DNA of 32,821 bases from contig JADFLJ010000008.1 in assembly GCA_022564475.1 (NCBI GenBank), forward strand, positions 1-32,821, read 5' to 3'. Source of the DNA: Pseudomonadota bacterium. GTDB taxonomy: Bacteria; Pseudomonadota; Gammaproteobacteria; Steroidobacterales; Woeseiaceae. Within the stretch, counting starts at the first letter, position 1. Each line of letters begins with the position of its first letter. Positions 17,404 to 25,975 of the stretch are shown here, piece by piece. A program made the position numbers and the translations under genes. The notes under the pieces are model-generated. The model worked only from the letters and a program-made list of their open reading frames with translations. It was not told the origin of the DNA and searched no databases.

Positions 17404-18401
17404 GAGTGACCGGCTTGCCGATGGGCGATGTCGCGCGCCAGCTCCATTGCCTTGAGCAGACTCCCCGTATCGGCTTCGCCCGAGCCTGCGAGATCAAAGG
17501 CAGTGCCGTGGTCGACCGACGTCCGAATGAACGGCAGGCCCAGCGTGACATTGACGGCATGACCAAATCCGGCGAATTTCAGAACCGGTAAGCCCTGATC
17601 GTGGTACATGGCCAGGACGGCATCTTTGTGGCCTGCCGCGGGTGTGAACGCCGTATCAGCCGGTATGGGGCCGCGAATGTTTGCGCCGCTGTCCTGAAAC
17701 TCCCGGACCACGGGCGCTATGATTTCGGCGTCTTCGTGGCCAAGGTGCCCACCTTCGCCTGCATGTGGATTCAGGCCGCAGACCACGATCTCCGGCCGGT
17801 CTATCCCGAAAGATGATTTGAGGCCATCGACCAGCACAGACAAGACCTCACGCAAGCGGGTCGCGTTCAGATAGTCCGGCACGTCGCGCAGCGGCATGTG
17901 CGTACTTGCCAGCGCAACTCGCAACTCACCCGCAACAAGCAACATGACGGGGAGACGGATGTTCGCCAGTTCGGCCAGAAACTCCGTATGCCCGGTAAAC
18001 GCGATGCCGGCATCGTTAACAATGTCCTTGGCAAGCGGTGCCGTGACCAGCGCCGCGAAACGACCGTCGAGACAGCCTTCGACGGCGAGTCTCAGGCCAT
18101 CCAGCAGTGCAGCCGCATTTGCCGGATCGGGTTTTCCGCATTCGACCTTTGCGGGGAAGGGTATATCAATGACGGCGAGCGTACGGGCAGTGGCTTGCCA
18201 GTCCTCGAGCTGGTCAAGCGCGAGTCCTGAAATCTGAATGTCGATTCCGATTTGCTGTGCACGCTCACGCATGAGTCTCACGTCAGAGACGACGATGAAA
18301 TCAGGGCGATCTTGTGCGGCCGCAATTGCCAGACAAAGTTCAGGGCCGATGCCTGCCGGGTCACCGGCAGTGACAATGAGGGCTTTGCGGGTGCGAGTCA
18401 C
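17400..18401 (-). CDS. pdxA: 4-hydroxythreonine-4-phosphate dehydrogenase
   Basis: An NAD-dependent enzyme of DXP-dependent vitamin B6 synthesis that yields the amino-ketone used by PdxJ. Conserved blocks are VTAGDPAGIGPE, FTGHTEFLAEL, LNPHAGEGGHLGHED with metal ligands, and AMYHDQGLPVLK. The track ORF starts at an ATG (18446) deep in surA. I prefer the GTG at 18401, which overlaps the surA stop as GTGA and gives 333 residues (VTRTRKALIVTAGDPAG), close to the family's usual ~330. The PLP made downstream is required by KynU and GcvP. Confidence 0.95.
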   Translation of the reverse strand: MTRTRKALIVTAGDPAGIGPELCLAIAAAQDRPDFIVVSDVRLMRERAQQIGIDIQISGLALDQLEDWQATARTLAVIDIPFPAKVECGKPDPANAAALLDGLRLAVEGCLDGRFAALVTAPLAKDIVNDAGIAFTGHTEFLAELANIRLPVMLLVAGELRVALASTHMPLRDVPDYLNATRLREVLSVLVDGLKSSFGIDRPEIVVCGLNPHAGEGGHLGHEDAEIIAPVVREFQDSGANIRGPIPADTAFTPAAGHKDAVLAMYHDQGLPVLKFAGFGHAVNVTLGLPFIRTSVDHGTAFDLAGSGEADTGSLLKAMELARDIAHRQAGHS

Positions 18402-19786
18402 ATCCGGATGTCGATGTAGGCCTCGTCGCGCAGTCGGCGCATCCACAACTGGGTTTCGTCACCCAATTTGCCATTACGGATACGTGCCGCGCAATTTTGC
18501 TCTTTGAGGTCTTCGGTTGTGTCGTAAACGCGACGGCCGAGGACTTCAACGATGTGCCAGCCGAACGGGCTGCGGAAGGGCTCGCTCATTTCACCGGTTT
18601 CGAGTAGATCGACGGCGGCCTGAAATTCTGTAACGAATGTTCCGGGACCTGCCCAGCCCAGATCACCGCCATCATTTGCGGAGCCAGGGTCATCAGAGAG
18701 TAGTTTCGCAAGGTCTGCAAATTCCTCGCCCGCCACGATGCGTTCGTGCGCATCAACGACCCGCTGCCTGGCCGTTTGGTCATCGATGATTTCGTTCGGC
18801 ATGACCAGGATATGCCGGACATTGATCTGATCTTCTTCGCTGTGCTCAACTGCGCTGCGCATAGCGTTGACTTTTACAATGTGGATGCTTGCCGCGGTAC
18901 GGAATGGTTCAGACACGTCACCGGCCGAGAGTGGTGCAAGTATCTCGATGAATACGGTTGGCACTTGTTCGCCCTGCATCCACCCCAAAGCGCCGCCCTG
19001 CAGTGCAGAAGGGCCATCGGAAAAGCGTACGGCCAGTTCGCGAAAATCTGCACCGTCGGTCGCCCGTTCGTAAATATCCTGGGCAATGCCAACGATGTCA
19101 TCGATCTGTGTTGCCGATGCAGCTTCCGGGAAAGACAGGAGGATGTGCGACAGGTCGTAGTCTGAGTTAACGACAACATTGTCTTCTACGTCAGCAACGC
19201 AATTTTCTATTTCACGTGGCGAAACATTGATTTTTTGTTCAACTTCGATGCGCCGTAATTGTTCCAGTGTAATGTCGTCGCGCATTTGACGTCGAAAATT
19301 CTGATAGTCGATGCCTTCCCTGGACATTACGACCGGCAGGTCTTCAAATGCGATGCCGCGTCTTGCAGCGACGTTGGCAATGACCTGGTTGAGCATTTGG
19401 TCGGAAACCTGCAGGCCAATCATCTCGGCACGCTGCAGTTGAATTTCGTTCAGTATGACGCGCTCGAGAACCTGTTCTTCAAGAATATCATCGGGCGGCA
19501 AAGGCCAGCCTTCCTGCTCCGACTGCGTCACAATCAATTCGAGTGTTTCCAGGTATTCGCTTTTGAGTACGATGCCTTCATTAACGATCGCAGCGACGCT
19601 GTCGAGCAGCTCACCGACGGGTTCCGCCTCTTCCGCGGGCGGGCCTGCGAAAAAACTGACGGCCTCCGGCGGCGCATCCGCGACGGCCTCAGCGGGCGGA
19701 TCGTCGGTCTCGGGGAGGTCTTGGGCCGCGACAAGCGGCGCAGCCAATAGCGCGACAATAGCGCATAAGCTATTAATTTTAAACAC
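18398..19786 (-). CDS. surA: Periplasmic chaperone and peptidyl-prolyl isomerase SurA
   Basis: A periplasmic chaperone that delivers unfolded outer-membrane proteins, notably LptD, to the BAM complex. The 462-residue product has a signal peptide (LCAIVALLAAPLVAAQ), a Pro/Glu/Ala-rich linker, and the SurA N-terminal domain (AAIVNEGIVLKSEYLETLELI). Two parvulin domains follow (YDLSHILLSFP...GGALGWMQG and INVRHILVMPN...GGDLGWAGPG), then a C-terminal segment. The linker after the signal peptide (~residues 22-55) is longer than in E. coli. The start appears to be GTG 19786, 6 bp after the lptD stop, with no strong ribosome site. The lptD-surA pairing is functionally meaningful, because SurA assists LptD folding. 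Confidence 0.95.
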   Translation of the reverse strand: MFKINSLCAIVALLAAPLVAAQDLPETDDPPAEAVADAPPEAVSFFAGPPAEEAEPVGELLDSVAAIVNEGIVLKSEYLETLELIVTQSEQEGWPLPPDDILEEQVLERVILNEIQLQRAEMIGLQVSDQMLNQVIANVAARRGIAFEDLPVVMSREGIDYQNFRRQMRDDITLEQLRRIEVEQKINVSPREIENCVADVEDNVVVNSDYDLSHILLSFPEAASATQIDDIVGIAQDIYERATDGADFRELAVRFSDGPSALQGGALGWMQGEQVPTVFIEILAPLSAGDVSEPFRTAASIHIVKVNAMRSAVEHSEEDQINVRHILVMPNEIIDDQTARQRVVDAHERIVAGEEFADLAKLLSDDPGSANDGGDLGWAGPGTFVTEFQAAVDLLETGEMSEPFRSPFGWHIVEVLGRRVYDTTEDLKEQNCAARIRNGKLGDETQLWMRRLRDEAYIDIRM

Positions 19787-19792
19787 TTTTTA

Positions 19793-22000
19793 TTACCGGA
19801 GGTCTGCAGAATAGCCAAGAATACCACGTTCGAGGAGTTTGTCTGCCGCGGTACCCACACTCGTCATTCCCTTCAATACCAATTGCAGACCGAAGGATGA
19901 ATCACGAGTTCCATCACGGGTTGATATATGGCGCCGGGAGACGATTCTGAGGCCCCAGCAACAGCTGTCGTATTCGAGTCCGAAAAACTGCTCGAGCACT
20001 TCTCGATCGCGAAAGGAGTAGTTATATCGCCCAACAAAATTCCACTTCGTGCCAAGCGGCCAGGACCAGGACAGATCACCCTGCTCGAGTGAGTCGCGAC
20101 GGAAGCGGTAGCCGATGTTGAGGATCTTGTTGCTCGCCGGCCGATATTGCAGCCGCGCCTCGGACTTCGTCGTGCCGGACTCGCCGGAGCCCCACTGCTG
20201 CCCAAGGTCGAAGTTCCAATGCTCTGACAGAAAAACCCGAATTTCAGCAACATAGTCCGACGACTCAAAGTTTAAGGGAGCCCCCCTTGGCAGAGTGACT
20301 TGTCGATCGCTGAAGTAGCGTGTTTGGCCAAGCGTGGCCGCCACGAGCTCTCTGCCGGTTGAGACATCGAGAATTCGCGAGGTGATGCCAATGCTGAGCT
20401 GATCGGTGTCACCGATGCGGTCAATGCCGAGGAAGCGATTCTTGCGGAACAGTTGCACGAGATTGAGATCCGGCATGATCGTGTCGAACACGGGCAGGTC
20501 GTTCTGATCACGGTGCGGAATGTGCACGTACAAAATGCGCGGTTCGATCGTTTGAATTCGCCCGAAGCCGCTGGACATAGATCGTTCGAGAATCAGCCCG
20601 GCATCGAGGCTAGCTATCGGAATGGATCTACCGGGATCCGTTGGATCGCCCGGCAACGTGTTGCTGAGTTCATATAGTGTGTAGTCCAGAGCAACAGCGG
20701 GCTTGATAAACCAGCCCGGCCCACTGATCGGCAGTTCGATTTGCGGCGATACGTTCAGGCGCCAGCCCGTGACGCCGACATCACGATCAAAATTAACGAC
20801 CTCGCCATTAATGCCTGCTGTAAGTCCCATCAATTGATCGGGCCAGTAAGCATTGAATAGTAACTGCGGTAGTCGTCGATAGGGCTCATCGCCAGGCAGG
20901 ATGGCGTCGTCCAGCGTTTGGAAATCCTGCACTTGACCGAAGAACGACATGTTGTCGGTATGCCAGTCGAAACTGATGCTCTGGTTGAGTTGCGTGATAC
21001 TCGAAATACTCAAAGAGCCGCCGAGGTCCTCAAAATACTGGCTGTCGGACACTGTCCGAAAATCGATTTGATTACGCCAGCCATTTCGAAACAGGCTTTG
21101 ATGATCGACGCCGATCAAATGCCGTGTATCGTCGATCAGGTCGTCATCGGGCAAGTACTGCGCTATGACGATGCCGTCGCTGGTTTCGGTCAGGTAGCGA
21201 AACTCGGTTTGTAATTGCAGGCCGCGTTCGGTCAGCAAGCGCGGCGTGATCGTCGCATCGTAATTCGGCGCGATGTTCCAGTAGTAAGGCATGCTAATCT
21301 CGTTACCGCTGCGGCCAGCGCTGCCAATCTCCGGGGTCAATACGCCGGATTTGCGTGCATCGCCAATCGGAAACGAGATGTAGGGCGCATACAGAATAGG
21401 GATGTTCTTGAATCGCAGTTTGATGTGGCGTGCCGTACCGACGCCGAGCCGTGTATCGAGATCGATTTCGTCGGCCTGTAACTCCCAGTCTTTCGAGCCT
21501 GGCGGGCAGGTCGTGTAGCTGACGTGGTCCAGTTGCAGCTGCCCCTGCTGATTGATCAACAGCTTGTCGGCGGACCCTCTCGCGTTGCTGCTGCCAAGTG
21601 AAAATTCAGCGCCTTCGAAAACGATGCGACCGGAGTCGTAGGCAAACTCGGCTGTGTTGCTGACGATCTGCGTACCCGGGTCTTCATAGCGGACATTGCC
21701 GTGCAGGCGCAATGCGCGTTCGCCCGGATCGAAGACTGCGCTGTCTGCGCCGGCAAGCTTGTTGCCTCGGCGCAGCAGGACGCCGCCCGTCATCGACACC
21801 GCTGGCTCATCACCCAGCTGTGCTTCGAGCGCGCCGGCCGTCAATTCGATCGTCGAAGCATCGGCGAGCTGCAGTGGCGTCGGGTGCGCGCGTTCGGCCA
21901 GCTCCGTCCCCAGCGTGTTTTGGCAGGCGAGCAGTTCCGCAGCGTGCGCCACGGGCACGAGCAGCAAAAAGCTGGCAGTTATCAGGAGTTTCGCAAACAA
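19793..22000 (-). CDS. lptD: LPS-assembly protein LptD
   Basis: The outer-membrane beta-barrel that, with the lipoprotein LptE, inserts lipopolysaccharide into the outer leaflet. The 735-residue product has a signal peptide (LLITASFLLLVPVAHAAE), an OstA/LptA-like periplasmic domain (~45-160) and a long C-terminal barrel. All four cysteines expected for the disulfide switch are present: Cys26, Cys165 (TTCPPG) and the adjacent pair Cys680/681 (DSCCWG). The only in-frame start before the signal peptide appears to be TTG at 22000, without a good ribosome site, so low-efficiency initiation or a start error is possible. It is first in the nine-gene run ending at kmo. Confidence 0.95.
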   Translation of the reverse strand: MFAKLLITASFLLLVPVAHAAELLACQNTLGTELAERAHPTPLQLADASTIELTAGALEAQLGDEPAVSMTGGVLLRRGNKLAGADSAVFDPGERALRLHGNVRYEDPGTQIVSNTAEFAYDSGRIVFEGAEFSLGSSNARGSADKLLINQQGQLQLDHVSYTTCPPGSKDWELQADEIDLDTRLGVGTARHIKLRFKNIPILYAPYISFPIGDARKSGVLTPEIGSAGRSGNEISMPYYWNIAPNYDATITPRLLTERGLQLQTEFRYLTETSDGIVIAQYLPDDDLIDDTRHLIGVDHQSLFRNGWRNQIDFRTVSDSQYFEDLGGSLSISSITQLNQSISFDWHTDNMSFFGQVQDFQTLDDAILPGDEPYRRLPQLLFNAYWPDQLMGLTAGINGEVVNFDRDVGVTGWRLNVSPQIELPISGPGWFIKPAVALDYTLYELSNTLPGDPTDPGRSIPIASLDAGLILERSMSSGFGRIQTIEPRILYVHIPHRDQNDLPVFDTIMPDLNLVQLFRKNRFLGIDRIGDTDQLSIGITSRILDVSTGRELVAATLGQTRYFSDRQVTLPRGAPLNFESSDYVAEIRVFLSEHWNFDLGQQWGSGESGTTKSEARLQYRPASNKILNIGYRFRRDSLEQGDLSWSWPLGTKWNFVGRYNYSFRDREVLEQFFGLEYDSCCWGLRIVSRRHISTRDGTRDSSFGLQLVLKGMTSVGTAADKLLERGILGYSADLR

Positions 22001-22205
22001 GATTATCGGGGGACTGAGTGTGGCGCCGCAGGCGATGATACCGGGATGTTATCAGGCATTAGTATTTGTTACCTTCGCATAGATTCTTAGGTGCTACAAC
22101 GCGTTACGGAGATCGGTAATCAGCGACATTGATTCGACCATCGACAGCCGCAAGGCTGAACTCGAACTCTGGCTTGAGCAGATCGAGGGCCTTGCAGACA
22201 GCGAT
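22001..22205. other. Divergent intergenic region between lptD and amgK
   Basis: About 205 bases separate the lptD start from the amgK ATG. No convincing sigma70 promoter is evident to the eye on either strand. The right part (about 22128-22205) is probably coding: in the amgK frame it translates as IDSTIDSRKAELELWLEQIEGL..., without a stop back to 22080. The remaining ~125 bases, moderately AT-rich around 22050-22085, must hold both promoters. Confidence 0.5.
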
Positions 22206-23141
22206 ATGACGCCGGCTTCTTCGGACGCGAGTTTTCGTCGCTATTTTCGATTGCAAACAACAGCAAAAAGTTTCATCGCAATGGACGCGCCACCCCCACA
22301 AGAAGACTGTCTGCCGTTCGTACGAATCGCGGGATACCTGGAGGCCATGGGGCTGAACGCACCGCAGATTGTAGAGGCGGACCTGGAGCGCGGCTTTCTG
22401 TTGCTGTCGGATCTGGGGGCGACCCAGTACCTGCAGCGACTGACTGCGGAGCCGGGCCAGGCTGACAAGCTCTATGCAGATGCGATTGTGGCGCTTTTGG
22501 CGATGCAGTCACGCGGCGCGGTGTATCAGGCGCAGCTGCCGCCCTACGATGCCGAGCTGCTCGAATTCGAGCTATCGCTTTTTCACGACTGGCTTTGCGG
22601 CGCACATCTTGGCATCAGATTCTCAAAAGACGAAGAGGGTCATTGGCAGGACATCTGCTCGATGTTGATCCAAAACGCGCTCGACCAGCCGCAAGTCTTT
22701 GTGCATCGCGACTACCATTCGCGGAATCTTATGGTCACAAATGACCAGAACCCGGGAATTCTGGATTTTCAGGACGCCGTTGAAGGGGCGTTTACCTACG
22801 ATCTCGTTTCCTTGCTTAAAGATTGCTACATCAAATGGCCGGCGGGTCAGGTGCAGGCCTGGGCGGAAAAGTTTTATTCTGAACTCGATGCCGACACGCG
22901 CGCGCAGGTCAGCATGGAGCAGTTCATGCGTTACTTTGAGCTCATGGGCGTGCAGCGGCAGCTTAAGGCTGCCGGTATTTTCGCGCGACTGCAGCACCGC
23001 GACGGCAAATCCGGATACATCGCCGACATTCCACTTTGCCTGTCCTATGTCGTCGAGATTGCACCGCGCTACGACGAATTGGCTTTCCTGGCTGACGTCA
23101 TCGAGTCGCGTGTGTTGCCGGCGTTCGAGGCGGACTCATGA
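22206..23141 (+). CDS. amgK: N-acetylmuramate/N-acetylglucosamine-1-kinase AmgK
   Basis: A kinase of the aminoglycoside-phosphotransferase fold that phosphorylates the anomeric carbon of MurNAc (and GlcNAc) in the cell-wall recycling route bypassing GlcN6P. At least 311 residues, with ASSDASFRRYFRL (nucleotide loop), the catalytic loop VFVHRDYHSRNLMV and the metal site GILDFQDAVEGAFTYDLVSLL. The ATG at 22206 cuts into the family's N-terminal helix. Upstream in-frame codons read KAELELWLEQIEG and are probably translated from a rare start, such as ATT 22128 or ATC 22119. The latter lies 7 bases after a GGAG. The partner murU overlaps its stop (ATGA). Confidence 0.9.
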   Translation: MTPASSDASFRRYFRLQTTAKSFIAMDAPPPQEDCLPFVRIAGYLEAMGLNAPQIVEADLERGFLLLSDLGATQYLQRLTAEPGQADKLYADAIVALLAMQSRGAVYQAQLPPYDAELLEFELSLFHDWLCGAHLGIRFSKDEEGHWQDICSMLIQNALDQPQVFVHRDYHSRNLMVTNDQNPGILDFQDAVEGAFTYDLVSLLKDCYIKWPAGQVQAWAEKFYSELDADTRAQVSMEQFMRYFELMGVQRQLKAAGIFARLQHRDGKSGYIADIPLCLSYVVEIAPRYDELAFLADVIESRVLPAFEADS

Positions 23142-23788
23142 TCGCAATGATTCTTGCGGCCGGCCGTGGCGAGCGGCTGTGGCCAATTACAGAATCCATG
23201 CCGAAGGCCTTGGTGGAGGTACGCGGGCGCAGCTTGCTCGAACGCCACCTGGATGCCGTCAAGGCAGCCAGCATCGACAATGTTGTAATCAACCTCGGCT
23301 GGTTGGGCGAGCAAATCGCCGACCGCATTGGATCCGGCGCGATGTATGGACTCTCTGTCGTTTACAGTCCTGAGGGTGACAATATTCTGGAAACGGGCGG
23401 CGGCATACAGCGAGCATTGCCGTTGCTCGGCAAAAAACCGTTTCTCGTGATCAATGCGGACGTGTTTAGCGACATGCCGCTGCCCGCCGGGTTGGCAGAC
23501 GATGCGCAGGGACATCTTGTTCTGGTGCCAACGCCAGCGCACAAGGAACAGGGTGATTTCGATCTTGCAGACGGGCGCGTAACGAATGGCGAAAACCCGG
23601 AGTTTACGTTCAGTGGCGTCGCAATTTATCGCCCGAGCTTTTTCGCAGACCGCGAGCCGGGACGTTTTTCGCTGGCACCGATGTTACGCAGCGCTGCCGA
23701 CGCGTCAACGCTGACGGGCGGCGTGTATGAGGGCGTGTGGGAGGACATAGGCACGCCGCAGCGGCTTGAAAAACTCAATCGTCGTTAA
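23138..23788 (+). CDS. murU: N-acetylmuramate alpha-1-phosphate uridylyltransferase MurU
   Basis: Converts MurNAc-1-phosphate and UTP to UDP-MurNAc, the second step after AmgK, returning recycled sugar to peptidoglycan synthesis and bypassing MurA (the fosfomycin target). The 216-residue nucleotidyltransferase begins MIAMILAAGRGERLWPITESMPKALVEV, a slight variant of the usual GRGERMRPLT motif, and has INADVFSD with the metal-binding aspartate and a C-terminal WEDIGTPQRLE block. It overlaps amgK by ATGA, and its 3' end overlaps that of convergent lipB by 14 bp. Confidence 0.93.
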   Translation: MIAMILAAGRGERLWPITESMPKALVEVRGRSLLERHLDAVKAASIDNVVINLGWLGEQIADRIGSGAMYGLSVVYSPEGDNILETGGGIQRALPLLGKKPFLVINADVFSDMPLPAGLADDAQGHLVLVPTPAHKEQGDFDLADGRVTNGENPEFTFSGVAIYRPSFFADREPGRFSLAPMLRSAADASTLTGGVYEGVWEDIGTPQRLEKLNRR

Positions 23789-24440
23789 ATCGCGGTAGTT
23801 CGGCAGGTCCAATATTGAGCGTGGAGTCGGATAAGCCCAGGTGCTTGAGGAAGTAGGGCAGCAACTGTGTCTGCGCGCTGTCCATGTCATGCCCGGTTCC
23901 AAGTCGAGTCAGATCGGTTACCTGCATATTGCTGAATCCACAGGGATTGATGCGCGAAAATACCGCGGTGTCGACGTCAACATTCAGCGCCATGCCGTGA
24001 AAACTCGATCCACGACGAATTCGCAGGCCGACGCTCGCCAGTTTCACGCCGTCAACGTACACACCCGGAGCGTCTTTGCGACTGGCGGCCTGCACGCCGT
24101 GTTCGGCGACGAGATCGACAACGCTTTGCTCCAGCGCCGTGACCAGCGGCCGAATGCCTATGCCGGATCGCTTGAGGTCGATCAATGCATAGATCATGAG
24201 TTGCCCGGGACCGTGATAGGTGACCTGCCCACCGCGATCGACCTGGACGACGGGAATATCACCCGGTGCGAGTAGATGTTCACGACTCGCGTTGACGCCC
24301 AGTGTGAAGACCGGATTGTGTTCGGTAAACCAGATCTCGTCCGCCGTATTCGCGTCGCGTGTGTTCGTGAATTCCTGCATTGCGTGCCAGACGGGCTCGT
24401 AGTCCTGTCTGCCGAGGCTGCGGATGGCTATCTCGCTCAT
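23775..24440 (-). CDS. lipB: Octanoyltransferase (lipoate biosynthesis)
   Basis: Transfers octanoate from acyl carrier protein to lipoyl domains, the first step of endogenous lipoylation completed by LipA. The 221-residue product contains GGQVTYHGPGQLMIYALIDLKR and the catalytic pair: Lys in VKLASVGLRIRRG and Cys in RINPCGFSNMQVTDL. Targets would include the GcvH encoded at the left edge. It overlaps the ybeD stop by ATGA. No lipA is seen in the window. Confidence 0.96.
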   Translation of the reverse strand: MSEIAIRSLGRQDYEPVWHAMQEFTNTRDANTADEIWFTEHNPVFTLGVNASREHLLAPGDIPVVQVDRGGQVTYHGPGQLMIYALIDLKRSGIGIRPLVTALEQSVVDLVAEHGVQAASRKDAPGVYVDGVKLASVGLRIRRGSSFHGMALNVDVDTAVFSRINPCGFSNMQVTDLTRLGTGHDMDSAQTQLLPYFLKHLGLSDSTLNIGPAELPRFNDD

Positions 24441-24700
24441 AGCGCCATCAATACATCTTCGTGTGCCGTGAGTGCATGGTAGATATCGTCCAGCTGCTGC
24501 TGACTTTGGGCATTAATGGTTGCCGTGATCGAGACGAATCGACCATTGCGGCTCAGGCTTGACTGGATTGCACTGTCGGCCAGCGGGCCCGCGTGTTCTT
24601 CGACCAGTGCACGCACGAGCGCATGGAATTCCGGTGTTTCGTGTCCCATGATCTTGATGGGAAACTCACAGGGAAATTCAAGCAGGCTTTCGTCACTCAT
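24437..24700 (-). CDS. ybeD: DUF493 (YbeD-like) protein
   Basis: A small 87-residue protein of the DUF493 family, an ACT-like fold often found between dacA and lipB. Typical blocks are LLEFPCEFPIKIMG at the start and SRNGRFVSITATINAQSQQQLDDIYHAL in the middle. The track ORF begins at 24865 inside dacA; the ATG at 24700 (MSDESLLEF), 19 bp after the dacA stop, gives the normal length. Its function is unknown; a regulatory or lipoylation-related role is suggested only by its position. Confidence 0.93.
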   Translation of the reverse strand: MSDESLLEFPCEFPIKIMGHETPEFHALVRALVEEHAGPLADSAIQSSLSRNGRFVSITATINAQSQQQLDDIYHALTAHEDVLMAL

Positions 24701-24719
24701 GACACAACTCAAATGCTGT

Positions 24720-25868
24720 CTACTCGAACCAAAGACTAATACCGTCACGCGCTTGCTGCCACAGCGAGCCCTCCGGATTGTCGTCCAGCGCACGCAGCGA
24801 CTCCGTCGCAATGCTTGCCCCGTTGAGGCTGAGAACGATTTCGGCCAGCGGCTGACTTTTTGCAACAGGTGCCTCGATAATGGCAGGAATCTTGTGAATC
24901 ATTTCGAGCGAGTCGTAGGAACCGCGCGGAATCGTGATGTAAAGGTCTTCAATAACGCCCAGGGAGGTGAACTCGTTGGCCGACTTCCATATGCGTATTT
25001 TGGTGATTTCCTGATCCGCCGCATAGACGAGACGTGTCTCGAAGAATCTGAATCCGTAGTTGATGAGCGCCTGGCTGCCGTCGATTCTGGCCTTGGCGCT
25101 GGCGGTCCCCAGCACGACGGTGACAACACGCATGCCTTCTCGTTCCGCTGACGACACGAGGCAGTATCCCGCGGCGTCTGTGTGGCCCGTCTTCATGCCA
25201 TCGACCGACGCGTCGCGCCACAGAAGATTGTTTCGATTCGGCTGCGAGATGTCACCGTAGGTGAATTCCTTAACGGAATACCAGCGGTAATAGTCGGGAA
25301 ATTCCTCGATGATTGCGCGCGCCAGTGTGGCCAGATCGCGTGCCGTCGAATAGTGATCGTCATGCGGCAAGCCCGTCGCATTCATGAAGTGGCTCGACGC
25401 CATGCCGATCGTCCGGGCGTATTGATTCATGAGTTCCGTAAAGACCGATTCCGTGCCCGCGACATGCTCCGCCAATGCCACGCTTGCGTCATTGCCGGAT
25501 TGCACGATCATGCCGAGAACGAGGTCCGCAATTGAAACTTGTGTTCCGACTTCGATGAACATGCGCGAACCCGGCGTGCGCCACGCTTTTTCGCTGACCG
25601 TAATTTCTTCGTCCAGTTGAATCTGCCGCTGCTGCAGGGCATGGAAGACCACGTAGGCGGTCATGAGCTTCGTGAGACTCGCCGGCGCTAAACGCTCGTC
25701 CGCCTGATGCGACGCCAGAACCCGCCCGGTCCTGTGGTCAATCATTATATAGCTCCTGGCACCGATGACGGGCGGCGCCGGTGTGGGCAGTATCTGCGCG
25801 CTTGAGACAGCTGCGACCAGCAGGGCAAGCGATAAAAGAGTCAATCGAACAGAATTACAAACGTGCAT
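24720..25868 (-). CDS. dacA: D-alanyl-D-alanine carboxypeptidase (PBP5/6 family)
   Basis: A low-molecular-weight penicillin-binding protein that trims the terminal D-Ala from peptidoglycan stem peptides. The 382-residue product has a signal peptide (LTLLSLALLVAAVSSAQ). The three active-site motifs are SLTK (Ser64/Lys67), SGN (124-126) and KTG (226-228). A C-terminal PBP5-type domain ends in an amphipathic tail (ARDGISLWFE) for membrane attachment. A 107-bp gap separates it from rlpA, the largest within the mre run, and a possible -10 box there suggests it may have its own promoter. Confidence 0.96.
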   Translation of the reverse strand: MHVCNSVRLTLLSLALLVAAVSSAQILPTPAPPVIGARSYIMIDHRTGRVLASHQADERLAPASLTKLMTAYVVFHALQQRQIQLDEEITVSEKAWRTPGSRMFIEVGTQVSIADLVLGMIVQSGNDASVALAEHVAGTESVFTELMNQYARTIGMASSHFMNATGLPHDDHYSTARDLATLARAIIEEFPDYYRWYSVKEFTYGDISQPNRNNLLWRDASVDGMKTGHTDAAGYCLVSSAEREGMRVVTVVLGTASAKARIDGSQALINYGFRFFETRLVYAADQEITKIRIWKSANEFTSLGVIEDLYITIPRGSYDSLEMIHKIPAIIEAPVAKSQPLAEIVLSLNGASIATESLRALDDNPEGSLWQQARDGISLWFE

Positions 25869-25900
25869 TTGGGTCCAGCCAGGAGATAAAGAGGGCGCAC

Positions 25901-25906
25901 ATTGTA
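25901..25906 (-). promoter_or_regulatory. Possible -10 box upstream of dacA
   Basis: TACAAT (minus strand) lies about 33 bases before the dacA ATG in the 107-bp gap after rlpA. No convincing -35 hexamer is visible at 16-18 bp, so the call is weak. Confidence 0.25.
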
Positions 25907-25975
25907 AACGGAATCTGCAGCGAGAGATCGGATTAGGAAAAATTCACCCGCATCCTGGATTGATGCTGTCTTTCG

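Noticed and set aside
18402-18446. ATG start for pdxA at 18446
   Set aside because: It would add 15 atypical residues (MDAPTARRGLHRHPD) and overlap surA by 49 bp; the GTGA overlap at 18401 gives the family length.
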